64,000 nucleotides of DNA, taken from contig DJJU01000011.1 in NCBI GenBank assembly GCA_002434305.1, forward strand, positions 459,885 through 523,884, written 5' to 3'. The translations under genes and the position numbers were made by a program. Below are positions 1-9,057 of this stretch, piece by piece. This DNA is from Alicycliphilus sp. UBA6560 (lineage in GTDB: Bacteria; Pseudomonadota; Gammaproteobacteria; Burkholderiales; Burkholderiaceae_C). The notes beneath the pieces are model-generated. The model saw only the letters and a list, made by a program, of their open reading frames with translations, was not told the origin of the DNA and searched no databases. Numbering within the stretch: the first letter of the stretch is position 1; the number at the start of each line of letters is the position of its first letter.

Positions 1-363
1 CTCGATGCCGTAGATCTCGCCGCGCCCGAGCTGCTTGAAGAACAGGTCATACAGGATGAAGCCCAGGTACGACTTGCCCGCGCCGTGGTCAGCCAGCAAG
101 GGAGCGTGGCCGTCGGCCGACAGCTCGGCCAGCAGCGGCTCGATGAACTGGTACAGGTGGTAGACCTGCTTGAGCTTGCGCCGCGAATCCTGGTTCAACC
201 GCCCTTCGCGGGTCAGGATGTGCAGCTCCTTGAGCAGCTCAATGGATTGTCCCGGCCGCAACTCGGCCAGCACGGCGGCATCCTGCCCGATGCCAGCGAC
301 GCCAAGCTTTGGTGTGGCACCCCGGCCGTGGCCCTGCTGCTGTGGCCGCTGTGCCCGGCTCAT
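1..363 (-). CDS. SAM-dependent methyltransferase, N-terminal part (runs off left edge)
   Basis: The first 121 residues are visible; the C-terminus lies beyond the left edge. Residues 91-99 (ADHGAGKSY) followed by LGFILYDLFF look like the nucleotide-binding loop of the Methyltransf_32-type class I methyltransferases, which use S-adenosylmethionine. The substrate cannot be told. The ATG overlaps the TGA of the DUF1415 gene upstream (ATGA), so the two are probably translated from one message. The first 25 residues are polar and Gly/Gln-rich, probably a disordered leader. Confidence 0.7.
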   Translation of the reverse strand, partial: MSRAQRPQQQGHGRGATPKLGVAGIGQDAAVLAELRPGQSIELLKELHILTREGRLNQDSRRKLKQVYHLYQFIEPLLAELSADGHAPLLADHGAGKSYLGFILYDLFFKQLGRGEIYGIE

Positions 364-995
364 GCCTTGCCGCCGCCGTTGCTGCTGGGCGCGTTGTGGT
401 GCACAGGGCAGCGCGCACCCACGTCCAGGGCCTTCCAACCGTCGGCACCCAGCTTTTCCAGCACTTCGATGTTGCGCTCGAAGATCTCTTCGGCTTCGGG
501 GAAGGCCTCGACCGCGCGGTCGATGCTTTCCTCACGCAGCAAGTGCAGCGTGGGGTATGGGGCCCGGTTGGTGGCGTTGCCCACGTCATCCGGCTGGGTG
601 CCGGCGAACTGGAACTGCGGGTGGAAGGACGCCACCTGCAGGATGCCGGCCAGGTCCATGGCCTCGACCAGCTCGTCTGCCAGCTCCAGGAAATCGTTGA
701 AGTCCAGGAAATCCGCCATGGCCAGCGGCGCCATCAGCAGCGTGGTGTCGCGCTGCTCGGCAGGCGCCTCGGCCAGTGCCTCCAGTTCACGTTGCAGATC
801 CTGCAGCAGCCCGCGCGCGTCGTCGGCGTGGCTGACCACGTAGTGGATCTGGCCCTTGGTGTGCACGCCCTTGGCGAAGGGACACAGGTTCAGGTCGATC
901 ACGGCACGCTCGAGCCAGCGCACCATGTCCTGCACGACGACGGCATCGTCGCGCGCGGGTTCGTAGGTCGGGGGGGATGGGTGTTCGGTTGTCAT
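360..995 (-). CDS. DUF1415 family protein
   Basis: A 211-residue soluble protein with the pattern of the DUF1415 family: an early LNLCPFAKG segment with a conserved Cys, an acidic middle, a FHPQFQFAGT segment and a late Cys-Pro-Val-His. No signal peptide or membrane segment is visible and the length is normal for the family. The function is unknown; the two conserved Cys positions could bind metal, but that is a guess. It lies downstream of dgt on the same strand and overlaps the next methyltransferase gene by four bases. Confidence 0.85.
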   Translation of the reverse strand: MTTEHPSPPTYEPARDDAVVVQDMVRWLERAVIDLNLCPFAKGVHTKGQIHYVVSHADDARGLLQDLQRELEALAEAPAEQRDTTLLMAPLAMADFLDFNDFLELADELVEAMDLAGILQVASFHPQFQFAGTQPDDVGNATNRAPYPTLHLLREESIDRAVEAFPEAEEIFERNIEVLEKLGADGWKALDVGARCPVHHNAPSSNGGGKA

Positions 996-1062
996 GGCAG
1001 GCCTTGCGGCGTGGGCACACCGGCGGGCGTGCGTAGGCCGCCAATTCTAGGAAACGCCGCAA

Positions 1063-2238
1063 TCACCCCAGCAGGCGCTGGCCGGTGATGCGCTCGTGCT
1101 CGCGCAGCGCATAGCGGTCGGTCATGCCGGCGATGAAGTCGGCCACGGTGCGTGCTCGCCGCTGCAGGTCGCCCTGCTCGGCGCCATCGGCCTGGGCAGG
1201 CGGCATCTGCTGGGGTGCGTCCATGTACGCGTCGAACAGCTCCTGCACCACCTGCTTGGCCGCGTCCATGGTCTGCGTGACCTGCGGATGGCGGTACAGC
1301 GAGCGCATCAGGAACTGCTTGAGCGCCTGCGACTGCTCGCGCATGCCGTCGGAAAAGCACACCATGGCCGGCAGGCGGCGCACGTCCTGCACGCTGGCGG
1401 GCTGGTGGCGCGCCAGAGCCGCGCGCGTGGAATCGATCACGTCGTAGACCTGGTCGCTGAGCATGCGGCGGATGGCCTCGTGCAGCAGGCGCCGCTGACC
1501 CGGGCCTTCGTCGCCCAGCTGCGGGAACTGCTGCTGCGCGGCGTGGCGGTAGCGGTCGAACAGCGGTACTTCGCGCAGCTGTGCCAGGGTGACCAGGCCG
1601 GAGCGCACGCCGTCGTCGATGTCGTGCGCGTTGTAGGCGATCTCGTCGGCCAGGTTGCACAGCTGAGCCTCCAGGCTGGGCTGCTGCCCGTGCAGGAAGC
1701 GCCAGCCCACGCCGTGCGGCTCGCGCGCCTCCAGCAGCTCGGCGTTGCGCCGCGAACAGTGCTTGAGGATGCCCTCGCGCGTCTCGAACGTCAGGTTCAG
1801 CCCGTCCCAGGCGGGGTAGCGCTCCTCCAGCGCATCGACCACGCGCAGACTCTGCAGGTTGTGCTCGAAGCCGCCAAAGCCCTGCATGCAGCCGTTGAGC
1901 GCATCCTGCCCCGCATGGCCGAAAGGCGTGTGGCCCAGGTCGTGCGCCAGGCTGATGGCCTCCACCAAGTCTTCATTCAGCGCCAGCGAGCGGGCAATGG
2001 CGCGGCCCAGCTGCGCCACCTCCAGCGAGTGCGTGAGGCGCGTGCGGAACAGATCGCCCTCGTGGTTCAGGAAGACCTGCGTCTTGTAGACCAGCCGCCG
2101 GAAGGCGCTGGAATGCACGATGCGGTCGCGGTCGCGCTGGTAGTCGGTACGCGTGGGCGCGGGCGGCTCCGCGTGGCGGCGCCCGCGCGACTGGGCCGGG
2201 TCGCAGGCGTAGGGGGCGAGTGACAAGTTTTGAGTCAA
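1063..2238 (-). CDS. dgt: dGTPase-like deoxynucleotide triphosphohydrolase
   Basis: Hydrolyses dNTPs to nucleoside and triphosphate. The 391-residue product has the HD-domain metal site: LTHSLEVAQ supplies the first His and HDLGHTPFGH the HD pair and following His. DEIAYNAHDIDD is the later conserved acidic segment. The reading frame upstream is closed by a TAA within a few codons and offers no ATG, so translation must begin at TTG 2238 or TTG 2226. I prefer 2238, giving M-TQNLSLAPYAC. That TTG lies at the edge of a dispersed intergenic repeat. aroB ends 63 bases upstream, so the two are probably co-transcribed. Confidence 0.9.
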   Translation of the reverse strand: MTQNLSLAPYACDPAQSRGRRHAEPPAPTRTDYQRDRDRIVHSSAFRRLVYKTQVFLNHEGDLFRTRLTHSLEVAQLGRAIARSLALNEDLVEAISLAHDLGHTPFGHAGQDALNGCMQGFGGFEHNLQSLRVVDALEERYPAWDGLNLTFETREGILKHCSRRNAELLEAREPHGVGWRFLHGQQPSLEAQLCNLADEIAYNAHDIDDGVRSGLVTLAQLREVPLFDRYRHAAQQQFPQLGDEGPGQRRLLHEAIRRMLSDQVYDVIDSTRAALARHQPASVQDVRRLPAMVCFSDGMREQSQALKQFLMRSLYRHPQVTQTMDAAKQVVQELFDAYMDAPQQMPPAQADGAEQGDLQRRARTVADFIAGMTDRYALREHERITGQRLLG

Positions 2239-2289
2239 ATCGGCTTCTAGCCCTTATACAGCAAGCGCGAGCAGCTCTTTAAATGATAG
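2236..2289 (+). repeat. Dispersed intergenic repeat, copy 1
   Basis: Diverged copy of a family found nine times in this window. Consensus core, plus orientation: CCTCCAGCGCTTG, a 5-base loop, CAAGCGCTGG, then CAGCT and often an A/T stretch ending GATAG or CATAG. Here the core reads CTAGCCCTTATACAGCAAGC. It fills the aroB-dgt gap, and its left edge (CAA, 2236-2238) is read on the minus strand as the TTG start of dgt. Confidence 0.7.
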
Positions 2290-2301
2290 TAAAGGAAGCG
2301 G

Positions 2302-3414
2302 TCACGCAACGCAGCACGCGTCGATGACCTCGCGCACCAGCGCATCGGGCGCCGCGCGCAGCACCGCCCTGCCCGGCCCGTCGATGAGCACGAAGCGGAT
2401 CTCCCCGGTCTCGGCCTTCTTGTCCACACGCATCAGTTGCAGGTAGCGGCCGGCGTTGTCCTGCGCATCGAGCACCGGGCCGCGCGTGGGCAGGCCGGCG
2501 CGCTCGGTCAGCGTGCGCAGCCGCTGCACGAAAGCAGCGTCCACCAGGCCCAGCCGGCGCGACAGCTCCGCCGCCATGACCATGCCCGCCGCCACGCCCT
2601 CGCCGTGCAGCCACACGCCGTAGCCCATGCCAGCCTCGATGGCGTGGCCAAAGGTATGGCCGAAGTTGAGAATGGCGCGCAGGCCGGCCTCGCGCTCGTC
2701 GGCGCCCACCACGCTGGCCTTGATCTCGCAGCTGCGCTTGACGGCGTGTGCCAGCGCCTGCGGCTCACGCGCCAGCAGCGCGTCCATGTTCGCCTCCAGC
2801 CAGGCGAACAGCTCCATGTCGGCGATGGGGCCGTACTTGATGACCTCCGCAATGCCGGCCGCCAGTTCGCGCGCCGGCAGGGTGTCGAGGGTGGACAGGT
2901 CGCAAAGCACCAGCCGCGGCTGGTGAAAGGCGCCGATCATGTTCTTGCCCAGCGGATGGTTGATGCCGGTCTTGCCGCCCACGCTGGAGTCGACCTGCGC
3001 CAGCAGCGTGGTGGGCACCTGCACGAAGTCCACGCCGCGCATGTAGCAGGCAGCGGCGAAACCCGTCATGTCACCGATCACGCCGCCACCGAGGGCGTAG
3101 AGGACTACCTTGCGGTCACAGCCGTGGGTGAGCAAGGCGTCGAAGATCAGGTTCAGGGTTGGCCAGGTTTTGTGCTCTTCGCCGTCGGGAAGGGTGACGG
3201 TGTGGACGTGGGAATAGTGGGCAACCAGCCTATCGACCAGCGTTTGGTTGTAAAGCGGGGCAACGGTGTCGTTGGTGACGATCAATGCAGCGGTGCCGGC
3301 AGGCAGACCAGCTGCGCCTGCGGCTAACGCCGCGAAATCGCTACCAATAGCGATCGGGTAGCTGCGCGCGCCCAGGTTGATGCGCACGACTGTGGGATTC
3401 GGGTCAGCCTGCAT
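2302..3414 (-). CDS. aroB: 3-dehydroquinate synthase
   Basis: Second step of the shikimate pathway: DAHP to 3-dehydroquinate, NAD- and zinc-dependent, cytosolic. The 370-residue product carries the usual signatures: DGEEHKTWPT, ALGGGVIGDMTGFAAA, the substrate-loop PTTLLAQVDSSVGGKTGIN, and the metal-site GHTFGHAIEAG with EGVAAGM. I start at the ATG of MQADPNPTVVRINLG (3414). The longer frame to 3519 would run through a terminator hairpin and its extra residues are not family-like. The gene is separated from the lipoprotein gene upstream by that terminator. aroK, its usual partner between pilQ and aroB, is absent here. Confidence 0.95.
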   Translation of the reverse strand: MQADPNPTVVRINLGARSYPIAIGSDFAALAAGAAGLPAGTAALIVTNDTVAPLYNQTLVDRLVAHYSHVHTVTLPDGEEHKTWPTLNLIFDALLTHGCDRKVVLYALGGGVIGDMTGFAAACYMRGVDFVQVPTTLLAQVDSSVGGKTGINHPLGKNMIGAFHQPRLVLCDLSTLDTLPARELAAGIAEVIKYGPIADMELFAWLEANMDALLAREPQALAHAVKRSCEIKASVVGADEREAGLRAILNFGHTFGHAIEAGMGYGVWLHGEGVAAGMVMAAELSRRLGLVDAAFVQRLRTLTERAGLPTRGPVLDAQDNAGRYLQLMRVDKKAETGEIRFVLIDGPGRAVLRAAPDALVREVIDACCVA

Positions 3415-3448
3415 GATGCTGAATATAAAGTCAGTGGTTCTGCCAGAC

Positions 3449-3480
3449 GAAAAGGGCTCCAAGGCGGTGCCCTGGAGCCC
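3449..3480 (-). terminator. Rho-independent terminator after the Ig-like lipoprotein gene
   Basis: On the minus strand an 8-base arm GGGCTCCA pairs with TGGAGCCC across an 11-base loop and is followed at once by TTTT. It lies 43 bases past the stop of the lipoprotein gene and before the aroB start. aroB therefore probably needs read-through or its own promoter. Confidence 0.75.
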
Positions 3481-3523
3481 CTGAGGCAGAGCCTTGCCGG
3501 CTCCGCCAGAGTTCAGCATAGGC

Positions 3524-5044
3524 TCAGCAGCCTGTACCCGTCACAACGACGCGGATCTTGTTGGTCACCGTCGAGGTGCCTTTGGTAGCCGTGACGAAGA
3601 AGTCGTTCGCGCCGCATTGCGCATCCGCCGGCACGCCAGCGGCAGCCGTCAGGATGCCGGTATCGGTCAGTGTGAGCCATGTGGGCAGACCAGTGCCGGT
3701 CCACTTGACTTCCCCTGTCGCAGAGCCACCAACCGCCGTGAAGGCATAACCGGAGAAGGCTTGTCCACGCGTCGCGTCCGCAACCTTGCAAGCCGCATTG
3801 GCTGCCGTGCTGCAGCCCACGATGGACAGGGGGTCGACCACCGCGTTGCCACCCACGGTCAGGGTGAAATTGGCTGTCCGGACATTGCCTGCGGCATCGC
3901 TCACCCGCACCGCGAAGCTGACAGGACCCGTGATCCTCACATTGGGCGTGCCCGAAATGATGCCCGAAGAGCTGAGCGACAGACCTGCCGGCAGGGCGCT
4001 GAGAGCAGCCCAGGTGTAGGGCGCCTGACCACCGGTAGCCTCAAGCACATAGCTGTAAGGCTGGCCATTGGTAGCAGCCGGAATCGTTGCAGTCGAAATC
4101 ACCAACGGCTCCAGGACGGGGGCAATGCGCGACACGGCCGAGATCACGAATGCGCCAGCAATCGGATCCTTGATGCCATTGGTCACGTCGTTGTCGCTGC
4201 GGTCTGCCAGCACATCCACGACGATAGGACCTTCATTCAAGCCGCTGGAAAGCGTGAACTTGCCGATGCCGCCCACCGTGCTGACCCACAGCGTGCTGCC
4301 GTCCTTGCCACCAGCCATCAGACGCGCACCCGTGGCCGCACCCGTAGTGGAGCGAAGGCTGACCTGCACGTTCTGTACTGTGGTGTTGGGCAGCGGCTGA
4401 TCGGCGTCGTCCAGCACCTGCACGTCCACGACGGTGGAGGTGGCGAGATTGCTGAAATTCCCCTGCGTTCCCAGCCGGTTGGACTGGCCATAGGTACGGA
4501 TGCTCGCCGCCTTGCCGCTGGCTGCGCCCACGGTGATGTTGACGCTGGTCGAGTAGTTCTTCTTGTCGCGGGGGTCCTGCACCGAGCAGGTGATCTTTGC
4601 CGTTCCAGCCTGATTACCCGCGTGGAAATGGAAAGAGTTACCACCGGAGTTGGCGCCCAGGGTAATGCTGCGATAGGCCTTGGGAATCTTCACCTTTCCG
4701 CCATTGCCATCGTCCACTTCCTCGACGTGCTCATCGTCGCCGTCGAGGTAATACAGAGAACCCGTATCAAGCCCGCCCTCGACATTGCAGCCGAAGATGT
4801 CTTCGCCCCCAGGAATGGGATTGCCACCGGTTGTTGCGTTGACATACAGCGTGGTCGAGTAAGGCGCATAGACGCCTTGCCCAGGCCCGATATTGGCCGT
4901 GTTTACCGGCAACAGAGTCTTGTCGGCTCTCAACGTGATGTTGTAGGGAGCACTGGATTCTCCCCCGCTCCCTCCGCCGCCGCCACAAGCAGTCAGCGCC
5001 GCAGCCACGACTGCAGAAAAAATGGAAATCTTTGCAATTTTCAT
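3524..5044 (-). CDS. Surface lipoprotein with Ig-like (He_PIG) domains
   Basis: A 506-residue protein starting at MKIAKISIFSAVVAAALTAC. The lipobox LTAC followed by a Gly/Ser run marks a lipoprotein, probably outer-membrane or surface. Repeated beta-rich segments follow. Residues around 330-400 (PYSYVLEATGGQAPYTW, LPAGLSLSSSG, GTPNV) match the putative-Ig (He_PIG) type, and a related copy with two Cys follows at the C-terminus. I prefer the second Met because it places a typical signal peptide first; the ATG at 5068 would add eight residues. The gene starts 21 bases after the pilQ stop and ends in a terminator, so it is the last gene of the pil operon. It could be a pilus accessory or adhesin, but no family is firmly recognised. 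Confidence 0.75.
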   Translation of the reverse strand: MKIAKISIFSAVVAAALTACGGGGGSGGESSAPYNITLRADKTLLPVNTANIGPGQGVYAPYSTTLYVNATTGGNPIPGGEDIFGCNVEGGLDTGSLYYLDGDDEHVEEVDDGNGGKVKIPKAYRSITLGANSGGNSFHFHAGNQAGTAKITCSVQDPRDKKNYSTSVNITVGAASGKAASIRTYGQSNRLGTQGNFSNLATSTVVDVQVLDDADQPLPNTTVQNVQVSLRSTTGAATGARLMAGGKDGSTLWVSTVGGIGKFTLSSGLNEGPIVVDVLADRSDNDVTNGIKDPIAGAFVISAVSRIAPVLEPLVISTATIPAATNGQPYSYVLEATGGQAPYTWAALSALPAGLSLSSSGIISGTPNVRITGPVSFAVRVSDAAGNVRTANFTLTVGGNAVVDPLSIVGCSTAANAACKVADATRGQAFSGYAFTAVGGSATGEVKWTGTGLPTWLTLTDTGILTAAAGVPADAQCGANDFFVTATKGTSTVTNKIRVVVTGTGC

Positions 5045-5064
5045 GATTGATCTACCTACGAAAC

Positions 5065-7206
5065 TCAACGCACGGGACCACGGTCAGTAATGACCTTGGG
5101 CGTGATGAACACCAGCATTTCACGCTTGGAGGACTCCTTGGTCCGGTTCTTGAACAGATTGCCCACCACCGGCACATCCCCCAGCAGCGGAATCTTGTTT
5201 TCCTGATTGGTCTCTTCCATTTCGAAGATGCCGCCGATGACCACGGTCCCACCGTTTTCCACCAGCACCTGGGTCTTGACGTGCTTGGTGTCGATGGCAA
5301 CACCCTGCTCGGTGCTCTCGCCACGGCTATCCTTGTTCACGTCCAGGTCCAGGATGATGTTGCCCTCGGGCGTGATCTGCGGCGTGACTTCCAGCTTCAA
5401 CACGGCTTTCTTGAAAGCGATGGTGGTGGCGCCGTTGGGTGCTGTGACCGAATACGGATATTCGGTGCCCTGCTCGATCAGCGCCTTGGTCTGGTCGGCG
5501 GTGATCAGGCGCGGGCTGGAGACAATCTTGCCCTGCCCGTCTGCCTCCATGGCCGACAGCTCCAACGTCAGGAAGCGGTTGGCAGCGGAATTGAAGATGG
5601 ACAGTGCAAACGACCCCACCCCCGTGACATTGGACAGAGAGGCAGGCAGGTTCACGAAACTGCCGCCCACGTCCACGTTGCCGCCAAAGCCGGCCGAGTT
5701 GGTGGCGTTGCCGTAATTGGTGCCCAGGGCCAGTCGATTTCCGCCACCAATGCCATAGCCACCGTCACCGCCGCGGTTGGCGCGCAGGTCGCCACCGCCC
5801 AGTCGTACCCCCAGCGAGCGACCGAAGGAATCACGCGCCTCGACGATGCGCGCTTCGATCATGACTTGGCGCACGGGTACGTCCAGGGTCAGCAGCAGCT
5901 GGCGCACTTCTTCCAGCTTGGCGGGCGTGTCCGTGACGAACAGCTGATTGGTGCGCGGCTCGGCGATCGCGCTGCCGCGCTCGGACAGGAAGCGGGCGTT
6001 CTGCGACGAGCCACCTCCCGACGCATTGGACGTCGTCAACTGGGCGACGATGTCGGCCGCCTTGGCGTAGTTCAGCTGATACGCCTGCGTGCGGGTGGGT
6101 TCCAGTTTTTGAATGGCTGCTGCCGCTTCATAGTCCTTGCGCACGCGCTCATCGATCTCGTCCTTGGGTGCGATCCACAGCACGGTGCCGGACTTGCGCA
6201 TGCCCAGACCCTTGGCGTCCATGATGATCTGCAGCGCCTGGTCCCAGGGCACATCCTTGAGACGCAGGGTAAGGGAGCCCGTGACCGTATCCGAGGTGAC
6301 GATGTTGAAGTTGGTGAAGTCCGCGATCACCTGAAGCAACGAACGCACTTCGATGTTCTGGAAGTTCAGCGACAGCTTCTCGCCCGTGTAATGCGGGCCC
6401 TGAGACAGCTTGTTCAGGTCCACCTTCTTGGGACGCACTTCCACCACGAATTGGCTGTCGCTCTGGTAGGCGCTGTGCTCCCACTCGCCAACCGGCTCGA
6501 TGGACAGGCGCACGCGCTCACCCTGCTGGGTGGCGGTGATGGTCTGGATGGGCGTGCCGAAGTCGGACACGTCCAGGCGGCGGCGCAAGCCCTCGGGCAG
6601 CGACGAGCGCAAAAATTCCACCACCAGGCCCTTGCCTTGCTGCTGTAGGTCCACCCCGACCTGGTTGCTGGCCAGTGCGACGACAACACGGCCAGCACCA
6701 TCGGTGCCGCGGCGGAAGTCCAGATCCTTGAGCGGCAGTACGTCCGCGTTGTGACTTTCGGCAAAGACGGTGCGCGGCGCGCTGGGCACCAGGGCGCCAC
6801 CCGTCACCGCATCCAGCACCACCACCACGGTACGGCCCTGTACCTCGGCGCGATACGACGTGGGCTGCTTGAGGTTGAGCACGACGCGTGAGCGCTCATC
6901 CGTCTGGACGATGTTGGCGGACTTGACGTTGCCCTGGTTGATGTCGATCAGCGATCGGCCCGTGGCGTTGCCCACCCCGGGAAAGTCCAGTGCGATACGC
7001 GCCGGGCTTTGCGTGGCGAAGCCCGGCGGCGGCTCGGCGATGGGTTCCGACAGCTCAATGCGCAGCGTTTCCGATCCCCCCTGGAGGAAGCCGGAAACGG
7101 ATTCAATGCTGGGGCGTGCATTCGCTGCGCCGGCGCCCAAGGTGGTGGCCAGGGCAATGGCCACCACCCAGAGGCGCTGCTGCAGACCTGTCTTGATTCG
7201 AATCAT
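5065..7206 (-). CDS. pilQ: Type IV pilus secretin PilQ
   Basis: Outer-membrane secretin through which the type IV pilus passes. The 713-residue precursor has a signal peptide ending near ANARP, then an AMIN peptidoglycan-binding region (RIALDFPGV) and a second AMIN-like segment around residues 145-250. The STN/N0 domain follows (LSLNFQNIEVRSLLQVIADF), then N1 and the secretin core, which ends with the conserved NKIPLLGDVPVVGNLF and LVFITPKVI. A Gly-rich insert (DLRANRGGDGGYGIGGGNR) sits in the secretin domain. The start overlaps the pilP stop, so translation is probably coupled. Confidence 0.97.
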   Translation of the reverse strand: MIRIKTGLQQRLWVVAIALATTLGAGAANARPSIESVSGFLQGGSETLRIELSEPIAEPPPGFATQSPARIALDFPGVGNATGRSLIDINQGNVKSANIVQTDERSRVVLNLKQPTSYRAEVQGRTVVVVLDAVTGGALVPSAPRTVFAESHNADVLPLKDLDFRRGTDGAGRVVVALASNQVGVDLQQQGKGLVVEFLRSSLPEGLRRRLDVSDFGTPIQTITATQQGERVRLSIEPVGEWEHSAYQSDSQFVVEVRPKKVDLNKLSQGPHYTGEKLSLNFQNIEVRSLLQVIADFTNFNIVTSDTVTGSLTLRLKDVPWDQALQIIMDAKGLGMRKSGTVLWIAPKDEIDERVRKDYEAAAAIQKLEPTRTQAYQLNYAKAADIVAQLTTSNASGGGSSQNARFLSERGSAIAEPRTNQLFVTDTPAKLEEVRQLLLTLDVPVRQVMIEARIVEARDSFGRSLGVRLGGGDLRANRGGDGGYGIGGGNRLALGTNYGNATNSAGFGGNVDVGGSFVNLPASLSNVTGVGSFALSIFNSAANRFLTLELSAMEADGQGKIVSSPRLITADQTKALIEQGTEYPYSVTAPNGATTIAFKKAVLKLEVTPQITPEGNIILDLDVNKDSRGESTEQGVAIDTKHVKTQVLVENGGTVVIGGIFEMEETNQENKIPLLGDVPVVGNLFKNRTKESSKREMLVFITPKVITDRGPVR

Positions 7207-7760
7207 TATTTCTTCCCCCCACTTCCCTCTTGCAATTCAAGCGTCACCATGCGTTCGATCCAGTCGCCCGAGGAGTCCTGCACGATCTCGCGCAGCTGGA
7301 CGTTGGTTTCATTGATGGCTGTGATCTTTCCGTAGTTCTGGCCCAGGTAGTTGCCGGCGCGTACCTGATACAGCAGCTTGTCCACGCTGATGAGCGCGGT
7401 GGGCGTGCCGCTCTTGTTCATACTGCCCACCATCTTCATAGCGTCCAGCGGATAGGCCTCCAGAGGCTCCTTGCGGCGCGCCATTTCGGGCGCGATCAGC
7501 GAAGCATTGGCGGCCGACTGCGCGGAGTCACGGCGCAGAACCTGCGTGAGCTTCTGCGGATCGAAGGGCTCCACGCCCCCCTGCGCCACGTAATTCTGGG
7601 GTGTGAACTGCTTGGGTTCGGACAAGGGCGTTACGCGCGGCTTGGTCGTTGCGCGCAAATCCTGCATCCATTGGCGCAATTCATCTTCGCCACTGGGACC
7701 ACAACCTGCCAGCGTGAGCGCTGCCGCACAAAGCGCGGCTTTATACAAAGAACCCATCAT
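7206..7760 (-). CDS. pilP: Type IV pilus assembly lipoprotein PilP
   Basis: Inner-membrane lipoprotein of the alignment complex that links PilNO to the PilQ secretin. The 184-residue precursor has a signal peptide with lipobox LAGC about 20 residues in. A linker (QFTPQNYVAQGGVEPFDP) follows, then the beta-sandwich domain seen in PilP: SGTPTALISVDKLLYQVRAGNYLGQNYGKI, ending in WIERMVTLELQEG. Two ATGs are adjacent (7760 and 7757); either start overlaps the pilO stop. Confidence 0.95.
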   Translation of the reverse strand: MMGSLYKAALCAAALTLAGCGPSGEDELRQWMQDLRATTKPRVTPLSEPKQFTPQNYVAQGGVEPFDPQKLTQVLRRDSAQSAANASLIAPEMARRKEPLEAYPLDAMKMVGSMNKSGTPTALISVDKLLYQVRAGNYLGQNYGKITAINETNVQLREIVQDSSGDWIERMVTLELQEGSGGKK

Positions 7761-8443
7761 TTCTTCGCGCCTGCTTTTTGCGTTGCAGCCTTCTGGGCTT
7801 GAATTTCCTCGGGATCGAGGTAACGGAAGGTGCGTGCCGTGGCTTCCAGCGTCAGTCCGCCCGCTGCATCTCTTGCGGAGGGCGCAAGAGCGATGTTATT
7901 GAGCGTGACGATGCGCGAGAGATTGGCGACATCGGAGGCAAACGAGCCGATGTCGTGGTACTTGCCAGCCACCTTGATGGCGATGGGCAGCTCGGCGTAG
8001 TAGTCCTTGACCACGACCTGACCCGGCCTGAACAGCTCGAACTGCAGGCTTCGGCCCAAACCGGCCTGATTGATATCGGACAGCAACGCCGCCATTTCCG
8101 CCTTGCTTGGCAGTTGCTTCTCGAGCTGGGTGACGTATTGCTGAACCTGTTCGCGCTGCTTCTTGAGCAGGTCCAGGCTCACTGCCTTGACCAGCTTCTT
8201 CTGGTAGTCCTGACGCAGCTGCTCCTCCGTGGCCCGCTCGCTTGCCAGTTGCTCCTCATACTCGGTCAGCTTGAAGAACCACAGTGCTGCAGCCACGCCA
8301 CCTGCGATGAACAGGCACAGCAGCACGCGAGGCACGATGGGCCACAAGGACGGATCCTTGGGGTCTAGATTCTGGAATTGCCCCTGCAGGTTGTTCTGCA
8401 GGCGCGCAAAGTCCATCTTGGGCGCTTTTTTCTTCGTAGCCAT
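7757..8443 (-). CDS. pilO: Type IV pilus inner-membrane protein PilO
   Basis: Bitopic inner-membrane partner of PilN in the pilus alignment complex. The 228-residue product has a short cytoplasmic N-terminus, one membrane segment (VLLCLFIAGGVAAALWFF), a coiled coil (residues about 70-120, rich in Glu/Gln/Lys) and a periplasmic ferredoxin-like domain containing LQFELFRPGQVVVKDYYAELPI. A Lys/Ala-rich tail ends the protein. The gene starts five bases after the pilN stop. Confidence 0.95.
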   Translation of the reverse strand: MATKKKAPKMDFARLQNNLQGQFQNLDPKDPSLWPIVPRVLLCLFIAGGVAAALWFFKLTEYEEQLASERATEEQLRQDYQKKLVKAVSLDLLKKQREQVQQYVTQLEKQLPSKAEMAALLSDINQAGLGRSLQFELFRPGQVVVKDYYAELPIAIKVAGKYHDIGSFASDVANLSRIVTLNNIALAPSARDAAGGLTLEATARTFRYLDPEEIQAQKAATQKAGAKK

Positions 8444-8448
8444 GTTTG

Positions 8449-9057
8449 TTACTTCCCTGCCGCTGCGCTGGCGGCGTCGGCGGCCTGCTGCGCCTCGGAG
8501 CTACGAACCAGCCGGAAGCGCAGATTGAAGGAAGCGACACGGCGCTGATCCTTCGGCGAGAGCGCCACGTTGGCCGCGACGATCTCCACCAGTTCAGGCT
8601 TGGAGAACCAGGGTGTATTGCTGGCCAGGTTGCGCAGCATTTCTGAAACGCGCTCGTTGGACTGGGCCATGCCTTGCATGGTCACCACCTGGTCCTGCTG
8701 CTTCAGGCTGGTGATGTACACGCCTTCGGGCAGCTGCATCACCAACTCGTTGAGCAGGTGCACGGGCAGGTTGCGGTCGGACTGCAGGTCCTCCACGGCC
8801 TTCTGGCGCGCCTGCAGGGCTGCGATCTCGGCCTCGATGGTGGCGATTTCCTTGATCTGGCTTTCAAGCACCTTGATTTCGCTGCGCAGGAAGTTATTGC
8901 GTTCCTGCTGGTCGTCAATCATGACCTGGAACCACCAGTAAATGACGGCGGCAATGGCCAGGCCCACCAATGCCGACATCAGCATCACGGCCTGGAAGGC
9001 TTCACGCCGGCGCTTGCGCGCCGCCTCCCGATGCGGGAGCAGGTTGATCAGAATCAC
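8449..9057 (-). CDS. pilN: Type IV pilus inner-membrane protein PilN
   Basis: The N-terminal MILINLLPHRE is the conserved cytoplasmic peptide that binds the groove of PilM. It is followed by basic residues, one membrane segment (AVMLMSALVGLAIAAVIYWWF), a coiled coil and a periplasmic domain pairing with PilO. The 202-residue length is usual. The start overlaps the pilM stop by four bases. An Ala-rich tail (SSEAQQAADAASAAAGK) follows the folded domain. Confidence 0.95.
   Translation of the reverse strand: MILINLLPHREAARKRRREAFQAVMLMSALVGLAIAAVIYWWFQVMIDDQQERNNFLRSEIKVLESQIKEIATIEAEIAALQARQKAVEDLQSDRNLPVHLLNELVMQLPEGVYITSLKQQDQVVTMQGMAQSNERVSEMLRNLASNTPWFSKPELVEIVAANVALSPKDQRRVASFNLRFRLVRSSEAQQAADAASAAAGK

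Noticed and set aside
5047..6648. 533-codon plus-strand frame opposite pilQ
   Set aside because: Antisense shadow; pilQ is unambiguous on the minus strand.
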